Assembly: GCF_003312425.1 (NCBI RefSeq)
Contig: NZ_QNUX01000004.1
Location: forward strand, 62,001 to 126,000
Source: Flavobacterium psychrolimnae
Lineage (GTDB): Bacteria; Bacteroidota; Bacteroidia; Flavobacteriales; Flavobacteriaceae
Direction: 5' to 3'
DNA: 64,000 bases
A program made the position numbers and the translations under genes. The notes beneath the pieces were generated by a model. It ran no database searches. It saw only the letters and a program-made list of their open reading frames with translations, and was not told where the DNA came from. Of the stretch, positions 24,770-32,741 are shown in pieces. Position 1 is the stretch's first letter; each line of letters begins with the position of its first letter.

Positions 24770-26104
24770 CTATTTCCAAGTTTGTTTCTGCTGATCTTTA
24801 CGCAAAATTTCTTGAATTTTTCTCTCTTCCCAATTGGAACTGTAACCAAAAACTTTGAAAGCATGCATCGTTAATCCAAATCCCCATCCGGCTGCAGAAA
24901 ACCAAAACCATTGAAAATGTGGTGAAAAAGTTAAATTGATATAAATCAAAAACGGAATAACACAACAGTAAGAAATCAAGTTTGCGTAAAAACCTTTCAG
25001 CTCATCCACTCTTTTTTTGGCCCTGTAATATGCGGTATTTTCATTGGTGTTTAAAGTTGTTTCCATAACAGTTATTTGTTTTGTTAGAATAGGTATTTTA
25101 ACCGTAAATGTTTGTTCATTTTGAGCAATCAGGACTTTTCTATTCGTGATGATTCCATATCTGTTGATTATGTTTTGCAAACCAACACCTTGACGCTCCT
25201 GCAAAACTTCTTTCTTTTGATAATCGTTTTGAACGGCCAGATAATCGCCTTCCACGTAAATCCGGATATGCAATGGTCTTTGCTCACTAACCACATTATG
25301 CTTCACCGTATTTTCCAATAAAAGCTGTAAAGAAAGCGGTACGACTTTGGCTTCAGCCGAAATTGCAGTTGTGGGCATTTCATAAAACAAGCTGTTTTCA
25401 AAACGCATTTTTAATAAATTCATATACGTTTTGGCGAAAGCCAGTTCTTCATCTACCGAAACCAGTTCTTTATCTTTTTGTTCTAAAACATATCGGTAAA
25501 TCTTAGATAATGAAGTCGTAAATCGTTGTGCATTTTCCGGATTTTCTTCAATCAAGGAACTTAAGACGTTCAAACTATTAAAAAGGAAATGAGGATCAAT
25601 TTGATTTTTTAAACTCTCGAATTTGGCGTTAGCTGTACCAGCAATAATTTTCTGTTCTTTTACTTTGTTTTCATTATACGCTTTGTAAAATGAAATGGTG
25701 TAAATGGATAATGTGACAAAAAAAGTGATGATTATTGACCCTAAATAACTTGAAGGTTTTTCGTTGGCCAAGAAATAATCAAAAGAATTTTTATTATACA
25801 CGACTACTTCAAATACGTGCATTAAAAAAATCACTAATAATGAAACTAAAAACGAACCTATAAATCCCAGTGTTAGTCTTTTTACCGAAAATTTATCTTC
25901 AAAATAAGAGTCTAATTTCCAAAAAAGAAACATGTTTGCAGCGTATAAAGAAAAAGTATACATCATTGTGAATAAAAAATTTACTAACAATCTTTTACCA
26001 AAATAAATTTCACTTCCCATTATCACATTGACTAATTGAATCACAGCAAAAATAATAAGTGTCAATTTTATCGCTCTTTGAAGTTCTTTGTATATTCTGC
26101 TCAT
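24770..26104 (-). CDS. LytS-type sensor histidine kinase fused to a C-terminal 2TM domain
   Basis: 444 residues from the ATG at 26104 (MSRIYKELQRA); the frame extends to a TTG at 26131. Four N-terminal membrane helices (about 10-130) are followed by the HisKA_5-type box KNQIDPHFLFNSLNVLSSL (phospho-His), then an ATPase region with LSLQLLLENTVKHN and RQGVGLQNIINRYG. After the kinase ends (about residue 335) a complete 2TM domain follows: AYYRAKKRVDELKGFYANL, two helices, then a WEERKIQEIL tail. The fusion places the ATPase between two membrane parts. The genes after it encode two free 2TM proteins and the LytTR regulator. Confidence 0.92.
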   Translation of the reverse strand: MSRIYKELQRAIKLTLIIFAVIQLVNVIMGSEIYFGKRLLVNFLFTMMYTFSLYAANMFLFWKLDSYFEDKFSVKRLTLGFIGSFLVSLLVIFLMHVFEVVVYNKNSFDYFLANEKPSSYLGSIIITFFVTLSIYTISFYKAYNENKVKEQKIIAGTANAKFESLKNQIDPHFLFNSLNVLSSLIEENPENAQRFTTSLSKIYRYVLEQKDKELVSVDEELAFAKTYMNLLKMRFENSLFYEMPTTAISAEAKVVPLSLQLLLENTVKHNVVSEQRPLHIRIYVEGDYLAVQNDYQKKEVLQERQGVGLQNIINRYGIITNRKVLIAQNEQTFTVKIPILTKQITVMETTLNTNENTAYYRAKKRVDELKGFYANLISYCCVIPFLIYINLTFSPHFQWFWFSAAGWGFGLTMHAFKVFGYSSNWEERKIQEILRKDQQKQTWK

Positions 26105-26168
26105 TTTATTTTGATATTTATTCTGATGCAATTCAGAAAAAGTTTCTGTCTTTTTTCTTCCAATTCTC

Positions 26169-26789
26169 CTATTTACAATTTTTCTGTGCTGCTAAAGCTC
26201 TGTCCAATCCCCATTTTGGCGAAAAAGGTGTTTCCGGTTTAAAAGTAGCAAAAAGTCCAATAGCTTTTTCAATTTGGGCACACATTGGTTTGGTATCAGT
26301 TCCCCAAAATTGCGCTCCACCAATTTCAAATTCGGCCTTACCAAAAACAACTCTTGGATTTTCTGGAGCAATTGCTTGGGCTTTCCCGTACAATTCCATC
26401 ACGGTTCCTGATAATTTTTGTCCGTTTGTCATTGGATCAAAAGCAATCCAAGCCGTATGAATCATCGCTTGCATCACCAATAATTCGGCATTATTTGGAT
26501 TCTTATCCATTTCTGTATCCAATGATTTTTGTGCTTTCGAAAGTAATAAATTCATTTGATCTTTATCTTTTGTTCTAAAAGCAGTTGTTGTATTTACCAA
26601 TGCCACGTAATAATTAGGCAACCAACTTGTTTTTTCTGCAGCGGCAATTCTTTCAAATAAATCCGAAGCTTCGGTGTTCTTTCCTTCGCCCCATAACTGG
26701 AAGGCTTTTCCCATTCCTTGCTCAAATTGCCCTTGAGCAGATACTAAACTACAGATAAAAAATACGATTGTGGTGATAACTTTTGTCAT
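26169..26789 (-). CDS. Exported protein with TPR-like helical repeats
   Basis: 206 residues with a signal peptide (MTKVITTIVFFICSLVSAQGQ). The mature part is helical, with repeat-like segments (FQLWGEGKNTEASDLFERIAAAEKTSWLPNYYVALV; LDTEMDKNPNNAELLVMQAMIHTAW; YGKAQAIAPENPRVVFGKAEF) resembling tetratricopeptide pairs. It is probably periplasmic. It is the first gene of the minus-strand run that continues with the kinase 64 bp downstream. Its promoter carries the LytTR-type site, so it is likely regulated by the LytTR protein it is cotranscribed with. Its function is unknown. Confidence 0.75.
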   Translation of the reverse strand: MTKVITTIVFFICSLVSAQGQFEQGMGKAFQLWGEGKNTEASDLFERIAAAEKTSWLPNYYVALVNTTTAFRTKDKDQMNLLLSKAQKSLDTEMDKNPNNAELLVMQAMIHTAWIAFDPMTNGQKLSGTVMELYGKAQAIAPENPRVVFGKAEFEIGGAQFWGTDTKPMCAQIEKAIGLFATFKPETPFSPKWGLDRALAAQKNCK

Positions 26790-26849
26790 GATTTCTTGGT
26801 TTTAAATGGTTATTTTTTTGATGATTGAAACATTGTGTTATTTATACTT

Positions 26850-26857
26850 CAAAAGTA
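26850..26857 (-). promoter_or_regulatory. -7 promoter box for the exported-protein/kinase operon
   Basis: The minus strand reads TACTTTTG, a full TAnnTTTG match, 61 bp before the ATG at 26789. It lies exactly 33 bp downstream of the LytTR-type site, the same spacing as at the TonB-receptor gene. Confidence 0.65.
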
Positions 26858-26890
26858 TCTCGGTTTCTATTGGTTTAAAATTTAAAAATA

Positions 26891-26920
26891 CTGAACTGTC
26901 AATTTTGAAGGATGAATTGT
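26891..26920 (-). promoter_or_regulatory. Candidate LytTR binding site upstream of the exported-protein/kinase operon
   Basis: On the minus strand two 9-mers lie in direct repeat: ACAATTCAT (26912-26920), a 12-bp spacer, then ACAGTTCAG (26891-26899). The second matches the published LytTR half-site pattern [TA][AC][CA]GTTN[AG][TG] at every position and the first with one mismatch. The 21-bp period is two helical turns. The same element is found at 29285-29314. Confidence 0.7.
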
Positions 26921-26938
26921 GATTAAGTTGAAATTCGT

Positions 26939-27018
26939 AAAGTCGAAAGTCATAAAGTTTAAAGAGTTTTCGTTTACAAGGACTTTAGACCTTTCACTTT
27001 AAGATATTATGACTTCTT
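26939..27018. repeat. Degenerate inverted intergenic repeat after the TonB-receptor gene
   Basis: AAAGTCGAAAGTCATAAAG (26939-26957) and an inverted, diverged copy around 26982-27018 (TTATGACTTC, CTTTAGACCTTTC) share AAGTCATAA/TTATGACTT and related words. It lies directly after the stop of the minus-strand TonB-receptor gene and may form a long imperfect hairpin. Confidence 0.4.
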
Positions 27019-29223
27019 TTAAAGATTCCTCAACTGATTGTCTTTTTTATCATTGCTGATGGTCCAAAAGAATCCTACAAAGAAAAAACGATCGGCTGTA
27101 GGAATAATTTCTTTTCTGTTGTAAAAGCCTGCATTGTCCGAATTGTTTGCGTATTCGTATCCAAATACATTCTGAGAACCTAAAACATTGGAGACTGAGA
27201 AATATAAAATCTTTTGTTGACTCAATAAATACGCCCAATTGAAACTCAAACTGTTGTACGATTTTGTTTTTCCATTCATGAATTTCGTTTCATTTGGATT
27301 GTTGTAGGGACGCCCGGAACTGTAGGAATTCGTGAAGCCTATTTGTGATTTCCAGTCGTTTATCCAGTATTTAGTAACGATTGATAAGCTGTGAGCTGCA
27401 ATAAAACTTGGCGTCACTTGCGAACTAAAATTTTTATAATTTCGCTCTGTGTCGATGTACGAATAGGAAACCCAATATTCTAAGTTTTTGATTGATTTTC
27501 CGTCTCTCCAAAATAAATCCAACCCTTTCGCGTAACCCGAACCGGAATTATCAAAAACCGAATTATAACGTGCTGTTTCAGTATCGAATTTCACTAAATT
27601 GCGATAGTCTTTATAATAGGTTTCAGCACGAAATGTTTTACCATTTTTATTGTACTGAAAATTCAAAATGTAATGTGATGCCTTTTCGCTTTCAAATTGA
27701 TTATTACTGGAATACTTGATATATTCGGCATTTGGAGTTTGGGTAAAATCGCCATACGCAAATGAAAACTGACTATTTTTGGCCATTTTATACGCAAATG
27801 AAATTCGGGGTGAGATAGCAGTTTCGTTTAGCAAATCATTATTTGAAGCCCTTATTCCAACTTTTGCAGCCCATTTTTTAGAGAAGAAAATATCAGCTTC
27901 GGTATAAATAGCTGCTATGTTCGAATCATACCCATTGGTGAAAACCGAACCTGAATTTTCGTTGAAATCTTCATTGAATTGGGTCACAAAATAATCCGCT
28001 CCAAAGGATATTTTAACTCTTTCTGAAAAGCTTTTTCTTAATTTTAATTTCAAATGGGCCGCATTTTCATCATTCGCCACTTTATCTGAATCTAAATTTA
28101 TTTTGTTGTTGCTGTAACCATAACTCAATCCAGAAGTAATTTGCCAATTGTTACCAAAAACGCCTTTGTAAGACGAATTCAAATAAAAATTATTGTTATT
28201 CAAATCAACTCTGATTTTCTCCGCTGAATTGATGCTTTCCTGATTAATATCAAATTTTGAAGAGTCAAAAGCAGCGTACACTTTCAAAATCCCATTATTG
28301 AAGTTATAGCGATACACCGTTTCTCCAGACAACGATTGAAAAGGACTGTTCCAATCGACGTTTTGAGGAACTGCTGCTTGATAAGGCGCTAAATTGATAT
28401 AATTCGCATTGACGCTCAACGAACTTTTTGCCCATTTTTGGGTATTTCCTATTCCTAAACCAACGGTCATCAAAGAGATTTCAGTTTTATTTTGGTCTGG
28501 CTCATCTTGTGTATTCAACAATAAAACACTGGATAACGCTTCGCCGTATTCCGCTGAATATCCACCTGTAGAAAAAGAAATTCCGCTGAACAGAAAAGGA
28601 GAAAACCTTCCTCGTGTTGGCAAATTATTTGTGGTTGCGCCATACGGTTGCGCGACACGAATTCCGTCTACAAAGGTTTGTGTTTCATTGGCTTCGCCAC
28701 CACGAACAAATAATCTTCCGTCCTCACCTACCGTTTGTGTCCCCGGCAATGTTTGCAAAGCCGCAATAATATTTCCCGCCGAACCCGCAGTAGTTACTAT
28801 ATCTAATGGTTTCAAAACTGAAACTCTAGCTTTGTCACCGGCTTCTAATGTTCCGGCCGTAATAACAACCGCATCGAGCGATGTAACACTTTCTCGTAAT
28901 TTGATGATTTTATTTTGAAAAGTAGCCACATCAATCACTGTTTTAGAAGTTTCATAAATCAGGAAACTCACCACCAAAGTTTGATTTCCGGTTGTTGTAG
29001 TTGTAAAACTAAAATCACCCGTTTCACTGCTGGAAGCGCCGTCATAAGTTCCTTCGATAAAAATATTAGCGCCAGAAACGGGTTTTCCTTTTTCATCGAC
29101 CACCTTTCCAGAAATTGTATTTTGTGAAAAAACAGCTAGACTAAATAACAGAAAGGCAAATGAAAAAATCGATTTAAGACTTTTCTGAGAATGATTGGAA
29201 TGATGCGTAAATGATGGTTTCAT
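27019..29223 (-). CDS. TonB-dependent outer membrane receptor with carboxypeptidase-like N-terminal domain
   Basis: 734 residues. A signal peptide (about 1-33, ending VFSQ) precedes a CarboxypepD_reg-like domain (NTISGKVVDEKGKPVSGANIFIEG). The plug domain follows (ILAALQTLPGTQTVGEDGRLFVRGGEANETQTFVDG) and then a C-terminal beta-barrel (about 230-734). The plug holds the conserved RGG...FVDG pattern. Such receptors import ligands across the outer membrane using TonB. There is no SusD partner beside it, so it is not a typical polysaccharide locus, and the ligand is unknown. A LytTR-type site 33 bp upstream of its -7 box links it to the neighbouring LytTR operon. Confidence 0.92.
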   Translation of the reverse strand: MKPSFTHHSNHSQKSLKSIFSFAFLLFSLAVFSQNTISGKVVDEKGKPVSGANIFIEGTYDGASSSETGDFSFTTTTTGNQTLVVSFLIYETSKTVIDVATFQNKIIKLRESVTSLDAVVITAGTLEAGDKARVSVLKPLDIVTTAGSAGNIIAALQTLPGTQTVGEDGRLFVRGGEANETQTFVDGIRVAQPYGATTNNLPTRGRFSPFLFSGISFSTGGYSAEYGEALSSVLLLNTQDEPDQNKTEISLMTVGLGIGNTQKWAKSSLSVNANYINLAPYQAAVPQNVDWNSPFQSLSGETVYRYNFNNGILKVYAAFDSSKFDINQESINSAEKIRVDLNNNNFYLNSSYKGVFGNNWQITSGLSYGYSNNKINLDSDKVANDENAAHLKLKLRKSFSERVKISFGADYFVTQFNEDFNENSGSVFTNGYDSNIAAIYTEADIFFSKKWAAKVGIRASNNDLLNETAISPRISFAYKMAKNSQFSFAYGDFTQTPNAEYIKYSSNNQFESEKASHYILNFQYNKNGKTFRAETYYKDYRNLVKFDTETARYNSVFDNSGSGYAKGLDLFWRDGKSIKNLEYWVSYSYIDTERNYKNFSSQVTPSFIAAHSLSIVTKYWINDWKSQIGFTNSYSSGRPYNNPNETKFMNGKTKSYNSLSFNWAYLLSQQKILYFSVSNVLGSQNVFGYEYANNSDNAGFYNRKEIIPTADRFFFVGFFWTISNDKKDNQLRNL

Positions 29224-29243
29224 AATGTTTGATTTTGATGAAG

Positions 29244-29251
29244 CAAATATC
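29244..29251 (-). promoter_or_regulatory. Weak -7 promoter box for the TonB-receptor gene
   Basis: The minus strand reads GATATTTG, one mismatch from TAnnTTTG, 20 bp before the ATG at 29223. It was located by the 33-bp spacing from the LytTR-type site; the same GAnnTTTG variant occurs at ccoI. Confidence 0.5.
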
Positions 29252-29284
29252 TACAGCAAAAATCAGAATCGGAAAAAGTTAATA

Positions 29285-29314
29285 CTGAACTGTTGAAATT
29301 ACAGGATGAGTTGT
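29285..29314 (-). promoter_or_regulatory. Candidate LytTR binding site upstream of the TonB-receptor gene
   Basis: On the minus strand ACAACTCAT (29306-29314), a 12-bp spacer and ACAGTTCAG (29285-29293): the same two-half direct repeat with 21-bp period as at 26891-26920. Flanking bases are also shared (TCATCCT after half 1, CAGTATT after half 2). It also lies 60-90 bp upstream of the divergent YciI gene promoter. Confidence 0.7.
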
Positions 29315-29373
29315 TTTAATCAATACATTCCGAATTTAAAATCACGTATTTTTTATATTATTAATGAAAACCT

Positions 29374-29381
29374 TAAATTTG
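29374..29381 (+). promoter_or_regulatory. -7 promoter box for the YciI-like gene
   Basis: TAAATTTG, a full TAnnTTTG match 22 bp before the ATG at 29404. Confidence 0.6.
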
Positions 29382-29403
29382 TGTAAAATCAAATTCTGAA
29401 AAA

Positions 29404-29862
29404 ATGAAAAAATTAATCTTATTCCTTTTATTGTTCTCTTTTAGTACTGCGATATTTTCTCAAGAAACGGAATCAGCATTTGATGAAAAGCTGGCAAAAT
29501 CGCTGAATGCAGATGATTACGGAATGAAGCAATATGTTTTTTGTCTATTAAAAACAGGAAGCAATACAACTGCAACTAAAGAAGAAACTAAAAAACTATT
29601 TGAGGGTCACATGGCTAATATCAATCAATTAGCCAAAGAAGGAAAACTGGTTGTGGCAGGTCCTTTCATGAAAAACGAACGTAATTATAGAGGCATTTAT
29701 ATTTTTAACGCCAGTAGTATAGAAGAAGCTAAAACATTTGTAGCAACAGATCCAGCGGTACAATCGAAACTTCTGGAAGCTGAACTAACACTTTGGTACG
29801 GAAGCGCAGCACTGCAGGAAACACTTAAAATTCATGATAAAATAGCTAAAACTAAAATATAA
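29404..29862 (+). CDS. Exported YciI-like domain protein
   Basis: 152 residues with a cleavable signal peptide (MKKLILFLLLFSFSTAIFSQ). The mature domain is YciI-like: MKQYVFCLLKTGSN at the first strand, FEGHMANINQLAKEGKLVVAGPF with the conserved His, and EEAKTFVATDPAV. YciI is a small dimeric alpha/beta barrel-type fold related to muconolactone isomerase; its reaction is unknown. Most family members are cytosolic, so export is notable. The next gene starts 1 bp after the stop, so the pair is probably an operon. Confidence 0.85.
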   Translation: MKKLILFLLLFSFSTAIFSQETESAFDEKLAKSLNADDYGMKQYVFCLLKTGSNTTATKEETKKLFEGHMANINQLAKEGKLVVAGPFMKNERNYRGIYIFNASSIEEAKTFVATDPAVQSKLLEAELTLWYGSAALQETLKIHDKIAKTKI

Positions 29863-29863
29863 T

Positions 29864-30421
29864 ATGATAACTGAAAAAGAAAAAATGATTGCAGGAGAAT
29901 ATTATTTGGCAGGCGATTCTGTTTTAGTAAAAGACAGACGGAAATCTAAAAATTTACTCCACCGATTAAATGTTACTGAATATCGAGTTACCAAAAAAGC
30001 GAGAGAAATACTGAAAGAACTGATTCCTAATGCAGGAGCAAATCTTTATATTGAACCTCCATTTTTTTGTGATTACGGCTACAATATTAGTTGTGGCGAA
30101 AATGTCTATTTCAATGTAAACTGTGTTGTTTTGGACTGCGCCAAAGTCACTATTGGTTCCAATGTGTTTTTTGCTCCAGGCGTTCAATTGTACACCGCTA
30201 CTCATCCGCTGGATGCTGAACTGAGAAAAACACTAGAAAATGCATTGCCTATAACCATCGGCGATGATTGCTGGATTGGCGGTAATTCAGTTATTTGTCC
30301 GGGAATCACTATCGGAAATGGTTGTGTAATTGGTGCTGGCTCTGTGGTTACAAAAGACATTCCTGACAATTCTTTGGCCGTAGGAAATCCTGCAAAAGTG
30401 ATTCGGAAATTGAATGAATAA
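29864..30421 (+). CDS. Sugar O-acetyltransferase (Maa/NodL family)
   Basis: 185 residues, left-handed beta-helix acetyltransferase. The N-terminal Maa segment (KEKMIAGEYYLAGDSVLVKDRRKSKNLL) precedes hexapeptide repeats (about 70-175) that include YTATHPLDAELR, with the catalytic His, and the C-terminal GGNSVICPGITIGNGCVIGAGSVVTKDIP. It moves acetyl from acetyl-CoA to a sugar such as maltose or a glycan. It follows the YciI-like gene without a gap. Confidence 0.92.
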   Translation: MITEKEKMIAGEYYLAGDSVLVKDRRKSKNLLHRLNVTEYRVTKKAREILKELIPNAGANLYIEPPFFCDYGYNISCGENVYFNVNCVVLDCAKVTIGSNVFFAPGVQLYTATHPLDAELRKTLENALPITIGDDCWIGGNSVICPGITIGNGCVIGAGSVVTKDIPDNSLAVGNPAKVIRKLNE

Positions 30422-30460
30422 TGAATATTGGAATTACAATTTCTCAAAACTAAATTTTCC

Positions 30461-30468
30461 TATCTTTG
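30461..30468 (+). promoter_or_regulatory. -7 promoter box for the gene at 30493
   Basis: TATCTTTG, a full TAnnTTTG match 24 bp before the ATG at 30493. Confidence 0.65.
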
Positions 30469-30492
30469 TTATAACAACTTAAACAAATCATA

Positions 30493-30888
30493 ATGAAACA
30501 TCTCAAAACATTTCTAGTCTTGGCACTTATCGTTGTCGCGAACTCTGTTTCGGCACAATCCACTTTTGATAAATGGCCTGCCATAAAAGAATTTCACGAA
30601 GTAATGTCGCAAACTTTCCATCCGGCAGAAGAAGGAAATTTGGCTCCAATAAAAGCACGTTCGGAAGAAATGATGAACAAAGCAGCGATGTTATTAAAAT
30701 CAGATATTCCAACAGAATTTAGAACTGACGCTATTTTAGCTTCAGCGGAACGATTACAACTTAAAAGTAAAGCGCTTCACAAATTAGTAAAATCTAATGG
30801 AACTGATGCCGCAATTGTGAAATCAATTACTGATTTACACGACACTTTCCATGAAATTGTGGGACTTTGTTCCGATGCAAAAAAATAA
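30493..30888 (+). CDS. Exported helical protein of unknown function
   Basis: 131 residues with a signal peptide (MKHLKTFLVLALIVVANSVSAQ). The mature part is all-helical: FHEVMSQTFHPAEEGNLAPIKARSEEMM, then LQLKSKALHKLVKSNG and LHDTFHEIVGLCSDAKK. Several His and one Cys near the C-terminus could bind metal or haem, and the four-helix plan recalls cytochrome c'/b562-type bundles, but no CxxCH is present. It was not recognised as a named family. It has its own promoter and terminator. Confidence 0.7.
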   Translation: MKHLKTFLVLALIVVANSVSAQSTFDKWPAIKEFHEVMSQTFHPAEEGNLAPIKARSEEMMNKAAMLLKSDIPTEFRTDAILASAERLQLKSKALHKLVKSNGTDAAIVKSITDLHDTFHEIVGLCSDAKK

Positions 30889-30894
30889 AAAACT

Positions 30895-30924
30895 AAAGCC
30901 TAATCAACCGATTAGGCTTTCTTA
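30895..30924 (+). terminator. Intrinsic terminator after the exported helical protein
   Basis: AAAGCCTAATC (30895-30905), loop AACC, GATTAGGCTTT (30910-30920), then CTTAATT. Perfect 11-bp stem 6 bp after the stop codon. Confidence 0.85.
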
Positions 30925-30936
30925 ATTAAAATACAA

Positions 30937-31326
30937 ATGCTACAACTCAATAAGATTCATCATATCGCTATTATTTGTTCCGATTATCAAAAATCAAAAA
31001 CGTTCTACACAAGCGTTCTCGGATTAACAATAATTCAGGAAATCTACCGTCAAGAAAGACAATCATACAAACTTGATTTGGCACTTAACGGAGAATATGT
31101 GATTGAATTATTCTCATTTCCAAACCCGCCAAAACGTCCTTCCACTCCAGAAGCGGCTGGTATGCGTCATTTAGCTTTTGAAGTGAATGACATTCAAAAA
31201 ACAAGAGATTATTTAGTGAATAAAAATATAACTGCAGAAGCAATTCGTATTGATGAATTTACTCAGAAAAGCTTCTTCTTTATCGCAGATCCAGATAACT
31301 TACCGGTTGAATTTTATGAAAAATAA
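30937..31326 (+). CDS. VOC family protein (glyoxalase I-like, YaeR type)
   Basis: 129 residues, one vicinal-oxygen-chelate domain made of two beta-alpha-beta-beta-beta units: NKIHHIAIICSDYQKSKTFYTSVLGL and AGMRHLAFEVNDIQKTRDYL. Metal ligand candidates are His in HHIAI, Glu in YVIELF, His in RHLAFE and Glu in PVEFYE. Members act as lyases, dioxygenases or isomerases; this YaeR-like subgroup has no assigned substrate. It starts right after the terminator of the previous gene. Confidence 0.88.
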   Translation: MLQLNKIHHIAIICSDYQKSKTFYTSVLGLTIIQEIYRQERQSYKLDLALNGEYVIELFSFPNPPKRPSTPEAAGMRHLAFEVNDIQKTRDYLVNKNITAEAIRIDEFTQKSFFFIADPDNLPVEFYEK

Positions 31327-31420
31327 GGCGTTTTTGTTTATAAAAAAGTAAAAATAATATCTAAATCGCAAAAGAAAATAGTTCAACCCTTTTTTCAATT
31401 CGATTCCGATTTTGTTTCTT

Positions 31421-31428
31421 TAATTTTG
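31421..31428 (+). promoter_or_regulatory. -7 promoter box for the ClC-HPP pair
   Basis: TAATTTTG, a full TAnnTTTG match 26 bp before the ATG at 31455. Confidence 0.6.
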
Positions 31429-31454
31429 TAATACTCAGATAATTAATTTTTCAA

Positions 31455-32735
31455 ATGAACAATACCACACAAATTAAAAAAAATTATCGCATCATTAAAG
31501 TTCAAAAACTAGTTATTGTATCCATATTAATTGGTTTTCTATCTGCTTTTTTAGGCGTTATTTTAAAAAACACAACCGAATATTATGAAGAAATCTTTTT
31601 TCATCAAACGATTGTAAATCCAATATTCTTTGTTGTTTTTCCCGTTTTTGGATTGTCAATTATTTATTTTCTGCGCGAATATTTATTCAAGAAAAAGGAA
31701 AATAAAGGCATAAAAGAAGTTTTTGAAAGCACTAATTCCAATTCAAAGAATTTACCCAGTTATAAAATCCCTTCTCATTTTATTAACGGCTTATTGACAG
31801 TCGTTTTTGGTGGCTCTACTGGAATCGAAGTTTCCACAGTTGTCGCTTCGGCAACGATTGGTTCTGTTGCACAAAGGAAACAAAATGTATTCCGACAATA
31901 CAAAACCGAGTTAATTTGTGCGGGAGTTGCGGCGGGAATTACCGCATTATTCAGCAGCCCAATTGCCGGAGTTTTATTTTCGCTCGAAGTAATCTCCAGA
32001 AAAGTAACTCGAGCATTTGTATTAACAAACTTGATAGCCGTTTCAATCGCTTTTGGACTTATTTATTTGTTGGACGAAAAACCTTTATTTGCAGTACATA
32101 ATATGACTTGGCATTTACGAGCTGTTCCCTACTTTGTACTTCTTGGGATTATTGCAGGAATAAATTCGGTTTATTTAACCCGTTGCGTGTTATTTTTCAA
32201 AGAACAATTTTCGAAAATAAAAGTGCCTTATTTCAAAATCATCTTCGGATCTATAATTTTAAGCGTTTCTCTTTTTATATTTCCACAGCTTTATGGCGAA
32301 GGATATTATGCCATCAAAACTATTTTTATTAACCCAAATGGAATGGTACTTTCAGTTTCAATGGTACTTACTTTCATCGGGATTTTAGTTTTGAAACCTA
32401 TTGTAACATCAGCCACTTTAGCTTCTGGAGGAGATGGTGGCGTTTTTGCTCCAAGCTTGTTTATTGGTGCCTTTTTAGGATTATTGCTCGCATTGATTCT
32501 CAACACGTATTTCAATGCCAATGTAATTCCGCTAAACTTCATCATAATAGGAATGGCAGCCGTTTTAAGTGCCAGTATTCATGCGCCTTTTACAGCACTA
32601 TTTTTGGTTTGCGGTTTAACCAATGATTACACGTTGTTTCTTCCAATTCTAGTAGTTTGTTTGATTTCAAAATATACGGCTAAAATGATTTATCCTTTCA
32701 CAGTATATTCCTATTCTCCAAGTTTAGCAAAATAA
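31455..32735 (+). CDS. ClC-family chloride channel/transporter with atypical selectivity motifs
   Basis: 426 residues with about ten helices and the ClC fold markers ALFSSPIAGVLFSLEVI and GGDGGVFAPSLFIGAFLG (equivalent to GIFAP). The usual GSGIP is PSYKIP here, and the GREGP loop is replaced by GGSTGIEVS, so the position of the gating glutamate appears to be Thr by my alignment. There is no C-terminal CBS pair. In other ClC proteins, loss of this Glu uncouples proton exchange and favours channel behaviour. The next gene (HPP) starts 6 bp after the stop, implying one transcript. Confidence 0.9.
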   Translation: MNNTTQIKKNYRIIKVQKLVIVSILIGFLSAFLGVILKNTTEYYEEIFFHQTIVNPIFFVVFPVFGLSIIYFLREYLFKKKENKGIKEVFESTNSNSKNLPSYKIPSHFINGLLTVVFGGSTGIEVSTVVASATIGSVAQRKQNVFRQYKTELICAGVAAGITALFSSPIAGVLFSLEVISRKVTRAFVLTNLIAVSIAFGLIYLLDEKPLFAVHNMTWHLRAVPYFVLLGIIAGINSVYLTRCVLFFKEQFSKIKVPYFKIIFGSIILSVSLFIFPQLYGEGYYAIKTIFINPNGMVLSVSMVLTFIGILVLKPIVTSATLASGGDGGVFAPSLFIGAFLGLLLALILNTYFNANVIPLNFIIIGMAAVLSASIHAPFTALFLVCGLTNDYTLFLPILVVCLISKYTAKMIYPFTVYSYSPSLAK

Positions 32736-32741
32736 TTATCG

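Noticed and set aside
27019..29223. TonB-receptor gene as part of a polysaccharide utilisation locus.
   Set aside because: No SusD-like lipoprotein, glycoside hydrolase or sugar kinase is nearby.
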